Assembly: GCF_900111305.1 (NCBI RefSeq)
Contig: NZ_FOGS01000002.1
Coordinates: forward strand, 310,001-374,000
Reading direction: 5' to 3'
DNA from: Vreelandella subterranea
Lineage (GTDB): Bacteria; Pseudomonadota; Gammaproteobacteria; Pseudomonadales; Halomonadaceae
Length of the DNA stretch: 64,000 nucleotides
Shown: positions 26,443 to 35,807 of the stretch, in pieces
How the letters are laid out: every line of letters starts with the position of its first letter
How positions within the stretch are numbered: the first letter of the stretch is position 1
Program-made: the position numbers and the translations under genes
Notes under the pieces: generated by a model
The model's database searches: none
Told to the model about the DNA's origin: nothing
The model's input: only the letters and a program-made list of their open reading frames with translations

Positions 26443-27720
26443 TTATTTAACAACTAAAAGCTCATTCCACTGCGTTGTGTAACGCGGCGTGCGGCGCTCG
26501 CTTCGCAGCGCCCAGGCATTACCTTTACGGGGCAGGCCCATCTGTATGGTGCCCCGACCAAACTCCCGATTGAGCTTATCAACCGTGGTCATCAGGCGTT
26601 CGCTGCGCTCGGCGTCTGCTTCGGTCTGCGGGGTCTCTGCAAGGGTGAGCTGGCGGTTGGCCTTGGGGGAAAGGTCTAGCAACATCAGGCCGGCTTTTTG
26701 GTAGGCGTAGCCCTTACGCCACAGACGCCGCAAGCCCTGTACTGCGGCGGCCGTGATTTCTCGGTTGTCGTCGGTGGGGCGTTCCAGTGAGATGACGACG
26801 CGATTGCTGTATTGCGGTAAATCATTGCGGAAGGGATTGGTACGGATGAATACCATGACGGCACTGGTCACGCTGCCTTGCTTGCGAAGCTTCTCACCGG
26901 ACCTGGCGGCATGCTGTCTCAGCGCCTCGCGTAGATCATGCGGATTACCGGTCAGTCGTCCGAACGAACGCGATACCATGATCTGTTGTTTGGGTTCGCT
27001 CATGTCGTCCAGCTGTATCACCGGTTGGCCCCTCAGCTCCCACACGATGCGTTCCTGCACCACGCTAAAATGCCGTCGTATGTGCTTGGGATCCGCTTCG
27101 CGTAGATCCCACGCCGTTTCAATGCCCATGACCCGCAGGCGCTCACCGGTGCGGCGGGCCACGCCCCATAGCTCCATGACGGGCAACTGTTTCAACAACG
27201 CCTGAGTGGCTTTGCTATCAGCCATCAACTTGCACACGCCCTGCTCCCGGTAGGCGGGATGTTTCTTGGCGGCATGGTTGGCGACCTTGGCCAGGACGCG
27301 CGATGGTGCAAAACCCACCGATACCGGAATGCCGGTCCATTGTTTAACGGTCTCTCGCAATGTTTGCCCGTACTGCTCCAGCGCGTCGGGATCAAAACCC
27401 TGGAACCCCACGAAGCTCTCGTCAATCGAGTACACCTCGACGTGGGGAGAAAACTCGCCAAGCACTTCCGTGACGCGCCGGGACATGTCGCCGTACAAGG
27501 CGTAATTACTCGACAGCAGCACGGCTTGTCGACGGATCTGGGGCGACAGCAGGTGCATCGCCGCCCCCATCTCGACACCGAGGGCTTTCAGTTCGTTGGA
27601 ACGGGCCACCACGCATCCGTCGTTATTGGAGAGTACGCCCACTGGACGACCTTCCAGTGTCGGATTAAAGACCCTCTCGCAGGAAACGTAGAAATTGTTG
27701 CAGTCGATCAGGGCCATCAT
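26443..27720 (-). CDS. umuC: Y-family DNA polymerase V catalytic subunit
   Basis: Error-prone translesion polymerase. The active-site motifs are [16 protein letters not shown] (first Asp, residue about 6), [11 protein letters not shown] (Asp-Glu, about residue 102) and the [15 protein letters not shown] thumb motif; the C-terminal little-finger and UmuC-specific tail are complete at 425 residues. The start overlaps the umuD stop by ATGA. Similar umuDC pairs are common cargo on plasmids and ICEs (mucAB, rumAB). Confidence 0.96.
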   Translation of the reverse strand: MMALIDCNNFYVSCERVFNPTLEGRPVGVLSNNDGCVVARSNELKALGVEMGAAMHLLSPQIRRQAVLLSSNYALYGDMSRRVTEVLGEFSPHVEVYSIDESFVGFQGFDPDALEQYGQTLRETVKQWTGIPVSVGFAPSRVLAKVANHAAKKHPAYREQGVCKLMADSKATQALLKQLPVMELWGVARRTGERLRVMGIETAWDLREADPKHIRRHFSVVQERIVWELRGQPVIQLDDMSEPKQQIMVSRSFGRLTGNPHDLREALRQHAARSGEKLRKQGSVTSAVMVFIRTNPFRNDLPQYSNRVVISLERPTDDNREITAAAVQGLRRLWRKGYAYQKAGLMLLDLSPKANRQLTLAETPQTEADAERSERLMTTVDKLNREFGRGTIQMGLPRKGNAWALRSERRTPRYTTQWNELLVVK

Positions 27721-28166
27721 TGCAGCGGTGCTCCGGGCAGGCTGTGCAACACATGGGTGACGACGCCCCAGACGTGGGACTCACGACCATCAATCGGAAT
27801 CGGTGGATAAGCGGGGTTGCTTGCCTTGAGGTAGGTGCGCTGGCCAACCCTTTCCAGCCGTTTCACGGTCAGTTCGCCGTCCACGCAGATCACCACAATC
27901 CGGCCTGGCACCGCATCAAGGCTTCGGTCCACCACCAGCAAGTCACCGTGATGGATGCCGTCACCCGTCATGGAATCCCCCTCGGAACGCACGAAGTAGG
28001 TCGCTGCCGGACGCTTCACTACGTACTGGTGAAGGTCCAGGTCGGTATCCAGGTGATCATCGGCGGGAGACGGAAAGCCCGCACGCACCGCACTCGAATA
28101 GAGCGGTAACGGGCACGACGGGGCATAAGCGTCTGCTCGGCCCAGCAGGGAAACGGGCAATAACAT
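27717..28166 (-). CDS. umuD: UmuD, SOS polymerase V accessory subunit
   Basis: Self-cleaving subunit that, after RecA-mediated processing, joins UmuC. The Ala-Gly cleavage site is in [11 protein letters not shown] (about residue 26), the catalytic Ser in EGDSMTGDG (about 64) and Lys in [10 protein letters not shown] (about 101). The ATG at 28166 gives 149 residues, the usual length; the longer frame would run through the LexA box. A LexA site lies 21 bp upstream. Confidence 0.95.
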   Translation of the reverse strand: MLLPVSLLGRADAYAPSCPLPLYSSAVRAGFPSPADDHLDTDLDLHQYVVKRPAATYFVRSEGDSMTGDGIHHGDLLVVDRSLDAVPGRIVVICVDGELTVKRLERVGQRTYLKASNPAYPPIPIDGRESHVWGVVTHVLHSLPGAPLQ

Positions 28167-28186
28167 GGTAAGGTGCCTCTCAATTA

Positions 28187-28202
28187 CTGTATATATAGCC
28201 AG
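28187..28202. promoter_or_regulatory. LexA (SOS) box of umuDC
   Basis: CTGTATATATAGCCAG matches the CTGT-N8-ACAG consensus except for one base. It is placed 21 bp upstream of the umuD start, so umuDC is probably SOS-induced. Confidence 0.82.
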
Positions 28203-28322
28203 TATCAAGAAAGACGCCGGTTGACGCAACACCACCACGATCAACGCCACTTATTTTGAGACCTATATCACTCCCATGAACCCACCACAGGGATCGCTTC
28301 CCTGACCATAGGAGTGCCGCTT

Positions 28323-28661
28323 ATGCCACCACCCTGCTTTAACTGTGCTGAAACGCGCATGCTCAACCTTGATACTGCCCAGCGGATCGGCACCACGGGG
28401 AGTTGCCTGATTGGCGGGGCGATCGGTGCCTGGCGATCAGCCGCCGTCACGAGGCCTTTGTCGATAGCCACCTCGCGCTTTCCACTCGCCAAACTGCCCG
28501 TCGCGATGATGGGCGCCTTTGCCGGAGGCCAGTCGGGGGCGCGGGTAGCCGCCCTGTTCTTCTCGCAATGGCTGCCGCCCGGTGAAGGCACCCCGTGGCT
28601 CTGCCTGTCGTGCGGGCATATCTTTCGTCACCCCTTTCCGCCCCTGGCACCCGCACGCTGA
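28323..28661 (+). CDS. Hypothetical small zinc-ribbon-like protein
   Basis: Not recognised. The 112 residues have a CFNC motif at the N-terminus and a CLSCG motif near the C-terminus that together could bind one zinc. Between them is a Gly/Ala-rich hydrophobic stretch (GSCLIGGAIGAW, then AMMGAFAGG) resembling glycine-zipper segments. The ATG at 28323 is likely. It is the first gene of the plus-strand recombination module. Confidence 0.55.
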   Translation: MPPPCFNCAETRMLNLDTAQRIGTTGSCLIGGAIGAWRSAAVTRPLSIATSRFPLAKLPVAMMGAFAGGQSGARVAALFFSQWLPPGEGTPWLCLSCGHIFRHPFPPLAPAR

Positions 28662-28750
28662 TACACCGCTTTACGGCGATACACCTTACTCACCACCACC
28701 CATGCGCTGGCAGCTGTGTCAGCGATTTTTTTATGTCTGGAGAATGACCC

Positions 28751-29719
28751 ATGGCACATCTCGTTGAACAAATGGCTTACGTAGGCGCTACCCCCTGGCA
28801 TGGCCTGGGACAGCAACTGACCCGTCATCAACCGCTGGAAGTCTGGCAACAACAGGCCGGTATGAACTGGCACATCGAAGAAGCGCCGGTGCGCTTTATT
28901 GCCGAAGGCGCAAGTCACCTGGGCAGCATTCATTCCTTCCCCGAACAAAAGGTGCTCTACCGTTCGGACAACAAGGCACCGCTCTCCGTGGTATCGCAGC
29001 GCTACAAGGTGGTGCAGCCGGAAGAGATCCTGGAGTTTTACCGAGACCTGACCGAGTACGCGGGGTATGAGCTGGAAACCGCCGGGGTGCTCAAGGGTGG
29101 TCGCAAGTTCTGGGCCCTGGCGCGCAGTGGCTTGAGCACATCGCTGCAAGGCCAGGATGAGGTGAACGACTATCTGCTGCTGGCCACCTCGTGTGATGGC
29201 ACCTTGGCGACCATGGCGACACCCACCACGGTACGGGTGGTGTGTAACAACACATTGCAGATCGCCGTTGATGGTACATCGCAGGCGGTGAAGGTGCCCC
29301 ACCGGTCGGAATTCGACCCGCGGGCCGTCAAGCGACAGCTGGGGATTTCCGTATCCCAGTGGAATGACTTCATGTACCGCATGAAGGCCCTGTCGGAACG
29401 CAAGATCGACCGCCGTGAAGCCCGGCAGTACCTGCAGTCGGTGATTTGCGGGGCCGAAAAGCCTCTGGATGATCCTTCCAAGCTGCCGAACTACCGGGCA
29501 CTGAATAAAGTGCAGAAGCTTTATACCGGCGAAGGTCGGGGCTCGCACCTGGTCACCGCCAAGGACACGGCCTGGGGCCTGCTCAATGCGGTCACCGAGT
29601 ATGTCGATCACGAGAAACGGGCACGTAGCAACGATACCCGCATGGACTCGGCGTGGTTCGGCCAGGGCGCGCAGTTGAAGCAGGAAGCGCTCGATGCAGC
29701 ACTTGCACTGGTGGCGTAA
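28751..29719 (+). CDS. DUF932 domain protein (phage/plasmid-like)
   Basis: Matches the phage/plasmid-like DUF932 family of about 320 residues: start MAHLVEQMAYVGATPWHGLG, then LSVVSQRYKVVQPEEILEFY and VVCNNTLQIA. The biochemical role is unknown; the genes sit near recombination and anti-restriction genes of plasmids and ICEs. SD-like GGAGAATGACC precedes the ATG. A terminator-like hairpin follows at 29812. Confidence 0.9.
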   Translation: MAHLVEQMAYVGATPWHGLGQQLTRHQPLEVWQQQAGMNWHIEEAPVRFIAEGASHLGSIHSFPEQKVLYRSDNKAPLSVVSQRYKVVQPEEILEFYRDLTEYAGYELETAGVLKGGRKFWALARSGLSTSLQGQDEVNDYLLLATSCDGTLATMATPTTVRVVCNNTLQIAVDGTSQAVKVPHRSEFDPRAVKRQLGISVSQWNDFMYRMKALSERKIDRREARQYLQSVICGAEKPLDDPSKLPNYRALNKVQKLYTGEGRGSHLVTAKDTAWGLLNAVTEYVDHEKRARSNDTRMDSAWFGQGAQLKQEALDAALALVA

Positions 29720-29811
29720 TCAGCACCGCAACGTCGCTTCATCGATTTCCCTCCTCTCCCGACTTCAAGCACTTCCCTATCCAATGACATTTACCACCTC
29801 CACGGCATAAG

Positions 29812-29840
29812 CGCCCGGCCCCATCAAGGCCGGGCGTTTT
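29812..29840 (+). terminator. Rho-independent terminator after DUF932 gene
   Basis: CGCCCGGCC and GGCCGGGCG form a perfect 9-bp stem around a 7-base loop, followed by TTTT. Confidence 0.82.
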
Positions 29841-29870
29841 GCTGTGGGACTTACCTCACGAGGATCTGCC

Positions 29871-30047
29871 ATGACATTTGTTTCCCACACCGTCGAAACC
29901 GGGCTGGCCCACCTGACCGAAGCCCTGCTGGCCAACCAAAAACATCACGCCGAGACCGTCGTCTGCGCCCAGGGGAAGTTCTACAAAGCGGAAGTTCGCC
30001 TGGAGCCCCTGGACGCCGAGGCGCTGGCCGATCACTTGGACGGCTAA
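29871..30047 (+). CDS. Hypothetical 58-residue protein
   Basis: The ATG at 29871 follows GAGGAT by seven bases. The product (MTFVSHTVETGLAHLTEALL start) is a small acidic alpha-helical protein with no known domain. It is flanked by the terminator at 29812 and a small hairpin near 30080, so it may be a separately expressed transcript. Confidence 0.55.
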   Translation: MTFVSHTVETGLAHLTEALLANQKHHAETVVCAQGKFYKAEVRLEPLDAEALADHLDG

Positions 30048-30136
30048 CCCTACTCGCCATATCGCTTCCAACCAGCCCATCAACGCTTGGGCGTTGGAAT
30101 GATCCTGTATTGATTATAGAAACCCGGAGGTGCCCC

Positions 30137-30922
30137 ATGGCACAACGCACCCATGTCATCAATTCCAATCAACCCGACACATCGTCATCAGCTATTCAGC
30201 CAGACGCTGCCTCGACAAACACACCGGCCTCCTTGGAGGCCCATCCCACCGCCGACAGCACCGCGATCATTCAGGTGATCGAGCGTGCCGCGCTGAACCC
30301 GGATGTCGACATCGACAAGATGGAGCGTTTGCTGCAGATGCAGGAGCGGGTGATGGATCGCCAGGCCATGATGGCCTATAGCGCGGCCATGGCAGCGATG
30401 CAGACCGAACTGCCTAGCATCGAGGAGCGAGGACAAACCAATAACGGCTTCTATGCCACCCTGGAGGATATCGTCGATACCGTGCGCCCGATAATGCAGA
30501 AGCATGGCTTTGCGGTGAGCTTTCGTATTCAGACGCAGGAACGTGGCATTCAGATCACCGGCGTCCTGATGCACAAGGACGGCCACCGTGAAGAAACCAG
30601 TATGCTGCTGCCCGCTGATATCAGCGGTAACAAGAATGCGGTACAGGCGTTTGGCTCCTCCACCAGCTACGGCAAGCGATACGTGCTGTGCGCGCTGCTT
30701 AATATCACCACCCGCGGCCAGGACGATAACGGCAACGCCAGCACCAAGGTGGGCATCAAGACAGTCACCGCTTTCCAGGCGGGACAGATCCAGCGGCTGA
30801 TCAGCCAGTGCCCAGCGACGACCCAGGAGTGGTTCAGCGGCAAGTACGGGTCTGCCGTGCAGGTGCCCTATAGCGACTTCGACAAGCTGCGGGCGTCCCT
30901 CACCAAACGGGCCAATAAGTAA
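30137..30922 (+). CDS. ERF family single-strand annealing protein
   Basis: Phage-type recombinase that anneals complementary single strands, working with a 5'-3' exonuclease. The ERF core includes ALNPDVDIDKMERLL, the QTELPSIEERGQTNN segment and the QAFGSSTSYGKRYVLCALL motif. 261 residues is usual for full-length ERF. The ATG at 30137 has GGAGG seven bases upstream; a longer in-frame start lacks a good site. It precedes the YqaJ exonuclease by 36 bp. Confidence 0.9.
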   Translation: MAQRTHVINSNQPDTSSSAIQPDAASTNTPASLEAHPTADSTAIIQVIERAALNPDVDIDKMERLLQMQERVMDRQAMMAYSAAMAAMQTELPSIEERGQTNNGFYATLEDIVDTVRPIMQKHGFAVSFRIQTQERGIQITGVLMHKDGHREETSMLLPADISGNKNAVQAFGSSTSYGKRYVLCALLNITTRGQDDNGNASTKVGIKTVTAFQAGQIQRLISQCPATTQEWFSGKYGSAVQVPYSDFDKLRASLTKRANK

Positions 30923-30958
30923 CCGGCATTTCCCCCTATCTAACCCAAGGAGGCGACC

Positions 30959-31570
30959 ATGCAGATTCTCAACATGGCGCAAGGCTCTCCCGAGTGGCTG
31001 GCGGCGCGCCTGGGGCGCGTCACCATGTCGGAGCTCAAGACCTTGCTGGTCAACGGCAAGGGCCCTGGTGGATTCGGTGCCGGGGCCATTACCTACATGC
31101 ATCAATTGATGGGCGAACGGATGACCGGTGAATTGGCCGAGCCATTTCAAGGCAATGCCCATACCCGGCGTGGTCATGAACTGGAAGGGGTGGCCCGTTC
31201 ACTCTACGTCAATGCATCCGGCGAGCCGAGCCCGCAGGAAGTGGGCATCATCCTCAACCATGACGTGGGCTATTCGCCCGACAGCCTGGTCGGTGCTAAC
31301 GGCCTGCTGGAGATCAAAACCAAACTGCCCAAGTTCCAGATCGATGTGCTGCTTAGCGGGGAGATTCCGGCAGAGCACGTTGCACAGTGCCAGGGCGGCT
31401 TATGGGTCAGCGAGCGGGAATGGATCGACTTTGTAAGCTATTGGCCGGGCATGCCGCTGTTTATCAAGCGTGCCTACCGCGACGACATCATGATCCGCAC
31501 CATTGCCGAGCGCGTCGAGGCCTTCCATGAAGAAATGGAGAAGCGTATCAGCCAAGTGATGGTGGCATGA
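30959..31570 (+). CDS. YqaJ/lambda-type recombination exonuclease
   Basis: Processive double-strand-dependent exonuclease of the lambda Exo / YqaJ family, supplying single strands to ERF. Visible catalytic elements: the N-terminal RLGRVTMSEL segment, the metal-binding Asp in GYSPDSLVG and the E-x-K motif in LLEIKTKLP. The CQGGLWVSER region then follows. Length 203 is typical. SD AGGAGG lies six bases before the ATG. Confidence 0.92.
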   Translation: MQILNMAQGSPEWLAARLGRVTMSELKTLLVNGKGPGGFGAGAITYMHQLMGERMTGELAEPFQGNAHTRRGHELEGVARSLYVNASGEPSPQEVGIILNHDVGYSPDSLVGANGLLEIKTKLPKFQIDVLLSGEIPAEHVAQCQGGLWVSEREWIDFVSYWPGMPLFIKRAYRDDIMIRTIAERVEAFHEEMEKRISQVMVA

Positions 31571-31614
31571 GCCAATCTCATCATCGACGAACCATATATC
31601 ACATAACGACATAG

Positions 31615-31647
31615 ACGCCGGGGCCACCACCTCGGCGTTTTCTTTTT
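31615..31647 (+). terminator. Rho-independent terminator between exonuclease and radC
   Basis: ACGCCGGGG pairs with CCTCGGCGT (one G-T pair) around a 6-base loop, then TTTTCTTTTTT. It overlaps the upstream side of the radC Shine-Dalgarno region. Confidence 0.75.
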
Positions 31648-31658
31648 TGGAGACAACC

Positions 31659-32156
31659 ATGACGAAAAGTAAACTCAAGGCCGGTGAAGTGGCAGGCACT
31701 TACCAAGTCGTAGAACCGGTTACCGAAGCTGACATCATCAACCTCGCCAAAGGCTTTGCACGTCGCAAACTTGCCAGAGGCTGCAAGATCACTCAGCCAT
31801 CGCAAGCATTTGAGCACTTGCGGCTACTGCTCCAGGACTACGAGCACGAGGTATTCAGCGTTCTGTTTCTCGACACACATCACCGCGTCATACGTTTTGA
31901 AGAGATGTTTCGGGGCACCATCGATACATCCAGCGTCTATCCCCGCGAAGTGCTCAAAGCCGCCCTCACCTACAATGCCGCGGCGGTCATCCTCGTACAT
32001 AACCATCCAAGCGGTGACCCCGAACCAAGCGATTCGGATAGGCGAATCACCCAGCAACTCAAGGAAGCCCTGGGGCTGATGGACATTCGGGTGATTGATC
32101 ATGTGGTGGTAGGAAGCGAGGGGTGTAAGTCGTTTGCAGAAATGGGATATTTGTAG
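31659..32156 (+). CDS. RadC/JAB-domain protein
   Basis: Mobile-element type RadC of 165 residues with a complete JAMM metalloprotease-like site: VHNHPSGDPEPSDSD (about residue 117) with an upstream Glu. It is shorter than chromosomal RadC because it lacks the N-terminal HhH region. The function of these element-borne copies is unproven, although they track with exonuclease/annealing genes. The ATG at 31659 has TTGGAG upstream; a TTG at 31647 is less likely. Strong terminator downstream. Confidence 0.9.
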   Translation: MTKSKLKAGEVAGTYQVVEPVTEADIINLAKGFARRKLARGCKITQPSQAFEHLRLLLQDYEHEVFSVLFLDTHHRVIRFEEMFRGTIDTSSVYPREVLKAALTYNAAAVILVHNHPSGDPEPSDSDRRITQQLKEALGLMDIRVIDHVVVGSEGCKSFAEMGYL

Positions 32157-32170
32157 CGGAAATGGAGAGC

Positions 32171-32204
32171 AACTTGGATCCGCCCGCCTGGGCGGGTCCA
32201 AGTT
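32171..32204 (+). terminator. Strong terminator after radC
   Basis: AACTTGGATCCGCCC and GGGCGGGTCCAAGTT form a 15-bp stem (one G-T pair) with a 4-base loop, followed by a T-rich tract (TTTTCTTTCTTTTTT). Confidence 0.92.
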
Positions 32205-32461
32205 GGGATGTTTTCTTTCTTTTTTATATCAGCTATCGGGCGAGGCTGTGTGAAAACAAAAAAACCAGTTGGGGATTACAGTATACAACCGCAATTGCGC
32301 CATTAACGGTCAGCTAGATAGGTTCACAACGTCCTCAATAATTAAACCAACATCTACGTTGATCGATATAAAAGTCTAAGAAGCCTCTACTAAAGAGCCT
32401 TACCAGATTCTACAAGCGCAGTAGCGCCAAGCTCAGCAACTCTATGGTTGCATTGCTTGGA
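32205..32461. other. Non-coding stretch with possible IS end
   Basis: No gene. A segment near 32241 (GAGGCTGTGTGAAAACAAAA) resembles the ends of IS5/IS1182-type elements and may mark the border of the transposase remnant that follows. Confidence 0.35.
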
Positions 32462-32900
32462 TCACCCCCCAGTACCGAGAATATTCATGAGGCGTTTCAT
32501 GTTGTAAGCAAGCACCTGAAGGCTCATTTCCGTGCTGACGTTCTTAAGGCTCTTGGACATGAAGTGCGTTATTCCCATGCACGCTTTCAACTTGCCAAAG
32601 GGGTGCTCGACATTCTGACGACGGAGGCGCATCATGTTCGGCGTCCGGTCCAGTAGAGATTTTACCACCTCCAGTTTATCCTAGTGTTCCCAGCTTTTGA
32701 TACGCCTATAGGTGCCCGTGGTGCATTGCGTTTTCATTGAGCAACACTGATAGGCCGAGCACCAATAGCAATGTAGCTTGTTAGGCGAGGTTCTTGGCTT
32801 AGGGAAATAAGACGTTAAACCGGCATCGTGGCAAGCAAGAATTTTCCGTCTCTTAAAGTAACCGCGATCAGCTACGCCATGGAGGTCGCTAAAGCAACTA
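32462..32900 (-). pseudogene. IS1182-type transposase remnant
   Basis: The minus strand keeps C-terminal transposase segments: ADRGYFKRRKILACHDAG, then an internally shortened cysteine-rich part, and VEHPFGKLKACMGITHF to SLQVLAYNMKRLMNILG. An in-frame stop lies at 32681-32683 and a part of the core is missing. No N-terminal half is visible. A dead copy. Confidence 0.75.
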
Positions 32901-32939
32901 GCATCACGTGACTACTTGGACACCCGGTAAAGTTCCCCC

Positions 32940-33920
32940 GATCACTGCCTACATTAGTTACTTATGTGATACCCGTTTGTGACATAGCATATGACATATC
33001 CACAGAGCTCATGGAATCTAGATTTATTGTCAACGTGTTTTGTCACATCAAGCCTCTACATTTTGTAGGTATTCCCGCCCTTTAAAATGTCAAAGGGGAC
33101 TAAATAACATCCGAGACGGCTGCCCGTTTCCAGCCTCATCCAGCCATGGTCAGTACCTGGAGCGTGAAGTACTGGAGAACGCTCCTGACCTCTTCGAAGC
33201 CAAACAGAAGTCCACCAAACAGTCCGACGAGCCTAATACCGATGAGCTCTATCACGGATTGGTCAACTGATGGAGAAGCGTATTTTTATGTCGCGCAAAC
33301 TTGTTCAGTAAACCGTTAGAGTAAGTTTTTAACCGATACTTTCGCCACTTTAACCAGAGATGGAAAAAACAACCGCATCAGAACTTGGCAACAATAATCA
33401 AGCCATAAAAATGACCGGACCCACCTAAAACACCAATGGTCTATTCAGCTAATACTTACCGAAGAGCACTGATTTTTCGGTGTACAACCCATAAAAGCTT
33501 GATGCCATTGCTAATTCATTTTGAATATCCAGTCGAGAGACACTGAGCGCACGAACTGCTTTAGATAACATTCTTGAGGAAGCGGTTCCTGGCAATAAAA
33601 TCTTATAAGTGGTGAATTTGCCTTTTTAGATTGACGACCGATATTACGCGCTGAGGGTCACATCAATTTCCGATAGTGATTGGCAAAACACCGGGGAGAC
33701 CAGGGTAAAAAAATTAACCTCATTTAATAGTTCTTTTAAGGTTCTGTTCAGGTTTATGACATATGGTTTCCTGCATCTTCAGATTAGGAAATTGTATGAA
33801 ATACAAAATGTATGTTGTTAACAGCTTGGCGGTATCGTCTTTCCATCGCCCAATCCCTTACCTACCGCCGTCCCTTGGGTGTTGTCATCTCCAACGCAAG
33901 TATCAGCGGGGTTAATTTGG
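32940..33920. other. Gene-poor, AT-rich stretch with ORF relics
   Basis: About 980 bp without a convincing gene. The only feature is an open frame at 33040-33270 whose second half (HGQYLEREVLENAPDLFEAK) looks coding but lacks a start signal and a recognised homologue; it could be the end of a degraded gene. Between 33271 and 33920 nothing is seen beyond AT-rich DNA. Confidence 0.4.
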
Positions 33921-34436
33921 ATGGCTATTAACGACTCACAGAAATATTACGGCTCGGTTAGCCGCCTGCTACATTGGATAACCGCGCTGCTGGTGACATT
34001 ACAGCTCGCTAGTGCTTATATGAACAACTGGCAGCCGGGTAATGCATTCAGCCAATTATTTCAGCCTTGGCATGCCACTGTGGGCTTTATGATTTTAGCG
34101 CTTGTTGGGCTGCGAATTGTTTGGCTGCTTTTTCAAATACGCAATCGCCCTCCGCATCAAGGTAAGGCGGTGCTGATAGGCCATCTATCTATTTATGCCT
34201 TATTGGTTGCGGCCCCAGTGAGTGGTTTACTACAAGGTTTTGGAATTCGGTTATTTGATCATTTGGTTTCCAAGGGAATTGGCACACCCTTTGCAGAAGC
34301 CTCGCAAGCAATACATGGCCCCATTGCTTATTTGCTGACCGTACTCATTGCAGGACATGTGTTCATGGCTTTATTCCACCACTGGGTTCATCGCGATGGC
34401 ACGTTGTACCGCATGGTAGGGCAGGCAAAGAGTTAA
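33921..34436 (+). CDS. Cytochrome b561 family protein
   Basis: Inner-membrane di-heme electron carrier that passes electrons from quinol to periplasmic acceptors. Four membrane segments. Candidate axial His: SRLLHWITALL (about 17), QPWHATVGFM (about 51), QAIHGPIAY (about 131) and AGHVFMALFHHWV (about 146). The ATG at 33921 gives 171 residues; an extension to 33879 seems less likely. It is the first gene of the copper region. Confidence 0.88.
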   Translation: MAINDSQKYYGSVSRLLHWITALLVTLQLASAYMNNWQPGNAFSQLFQPWHATVGFMILALVGLRIVWLLFQIRNRPPHQGKAVLIGHLSIYALLVAAPVSGLLQGFGIRLFDHLVSKGIGTPFAEASQAIHGPIAYLLTVLIAGHVFMALFHHWVHRDGTLYRMVGQAKS

Positions 34437-34487
34437 TCCATGATGTTGTGCTATTAGGCCGCGAGCAGGTACCGCCTGCTCGCGTCA

Positions 34488-34929
34488 TTAAGGCTCAAGT
34501 GTCATGAATGGCTCATCTTCCTGATCGGTAAAGCTATAAACCTCGTAGGGCTCCTGCTGTGGCCCAGGCATGCCCGGCGTACCAATCGGCATACCGGCCA
34601 AGCCAATGCCTGTCAGGCTGGTCTTCAAATAGCTTGGTGATGGCTTCCATCGGTACGTGGCCCTCAATCCAGTACTCGCCAATACCAATGGTATGACATG
34701 AACCCAGTCCGTGTGGTACCCCGGCCCGCTGCTTGATCTCGCCAAGCTCAGCATCGTCCACAATGGTGACATCTACGCCCTGCTCTTCCAGGTGGCGAGC
34801 GTATTCATTGCAGCAGCCGGATTGAGGGTTTTTGTACATCGTTGCTTCATCAGGCAGTCCTGCCTGGGCGGCTGTTGCTCCCAGCAATAGCGAGCCTGAC
34901 ACCAATAGTGAAGTGGTTTTTAGGTTTAT
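34488..34929 (-). pseudogene. DUF411 metal-binding protein, frameshifted
   Basis: Copper-linked exported DUF411 protein. The first frame reads a signal-like KTTSLLVSGSLLLGATAAQA, then MYKNPQSGCCNEYARHLEEQ and GLGSCHTIGIGEYWIEGHVP. Near 34610 it goes out of frame, and the family's end (LTGIGLAGMPIGTPGMPGP ... FMTLEP) continues in another frame. The reading could be restored by restoring one copy of a 5-bp CCTGA direct repeat. The start position is ATA (34929) and the first metal Cys of the usual CGCC motif is Ser. Thus it is probably a dead gene, or a sequencing error for the shift. Confidence 0.8.
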
Positions 34930-34955
34930 AAGCGTATCCTCTATTAATGAAAGAA

Positions 34956-35090
34956 CTAATTGGCGCGGCTGAACAGGTATTTGATGAGTGAGGCAATGCT
35001 CAATCCTACGAGTAACAGAAGCATGAAGGGCATTAACCAGGCTAACCAGCCCATTGAGGCCATTACTGCAAAACAGTCTGCGTTCATCAT
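34956..35090 (-). CDS. Tiny single-TM membrane protein of copper region
   Basis: A 44-residue protein missed by length cutoffs. AGGAGG lies six bases upstream of the ATG at 35090 (a second ATG follows). It has a short Cys/Met N-terminus (MMNADCFAVMASMGW), one membrane segment (LMPFMLLLLVGLSIA) and a basic end SLIKYLFSRAN. The plan (MM, one Cys, Met/Trp-rich stretch, TM, LIK-x-LF end) matches the 42-residue protein at 61592. It reads into the DUF411 gene 26 bp further on. Confidence 0.7.
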   Translation of the reverse strand: MMNADCFAVMASMGWLAWLMPFMLLLLVGLSIASLIKYLFSRAN

Positions 35091-35288
35091 GGTGGCCTCC
35101 TGACAATAGCGTGATGTTTAAAACCACTGAAAGCTTACGACCTATGGGGTTACCCCCTGGGTCAAGCCATGCCACCCTGCGGAAAAAGAAAGTTTGCTAC
35201 AGATCATTTTTTTCTGGGCGAGTTCAGGCTCGTTTAAGGTTGGCGACGTATAAAGAACGAGTCACACTCACCTTGGAGGCAAATGACT

Positions 35289-35792
35289 ATGCGCAAGACC
35301 CATCTTACATCCAGCTTATTAGCTCTTTCACTGAGTATACTTGCCGGCGCTGCCTGGGCGGGACCTGGACACGGCGGCGGCGAAAGCGACCTTAGCGATG
35401 CTGATGCTGAGCGCACGATTAGCATCGACGCAGGCGATATGTGGTTCGACCCTGATGAGCTGGAAATGGCCGCCGGAGAGATCGTGAAATTTGAAATTAC
35501 CAACACTGGCAGTATTGAGCATGAGTTCGTGATCGGCAGCAAGGAAGCCCAAGAAGCACATCGTAAAATGATGCAAGAAATGGCAGGTGGCGAAGGCCAT
35601 AATATGTCCAACATGTCAGAAGGCGAAGGTCACGATATGTCTGATGGTAGTAGCATGGCAGCCGTTACTATTGCCGCCGGTGAAACCGAATCTCTACTAT
35701 GGCGAGTTCCCGATAATGCTGACGAGTTAGAGTACGCCTGCAACATCCCCGGCCACTATGAATCCGGCATGTACGGTAATTTTTCTTTCTAA
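35289..35792 (+). CDS. Met/His-rich periplasmic cupredoxin
   Basis: Signal peptide (MRKTHLTSSLLALSLSILAGAAWA) and a plastocyanin-like fold. The copper ligands visible are His in IEHEFVIG and Cys/His/Met in ACNIPGHYESGM. Inserted between the last strands is a Met/His/Glu-rich loop (HNMSNMSEGEGHDMSDG) that could hold extra copper. The ATG at 35289 is best placed to the GGAGG at 35275; one at 35283 is only three bases from it. It begins the cop operon: RR, HK, MCO and CopB follow. Similar to CopI-type proteins. Confidence 0.9.
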   Translation: MRKTHLTSSLLALSLSILAGAAWAGPGHGGGESDLSDADAERTISIDAGDMWFDPDELEMAAGEIVKFEITNTGSIEHEFVIGSKEAQEAHRKMMQEMAGGEGHNMSNMSEGEGHDMSDGSSMAAVTIAAGETESLLWRVPDNADELEYACNIPGHYESGMYGNFSF

Positions 35793-35807
35793 GCAGACCT
35801 TTTACCA

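Noticed and set aside
31824..32201. 125-codon minus-strand frame over radC
   Set aside because: Shadow of radC and crosses its terminator.
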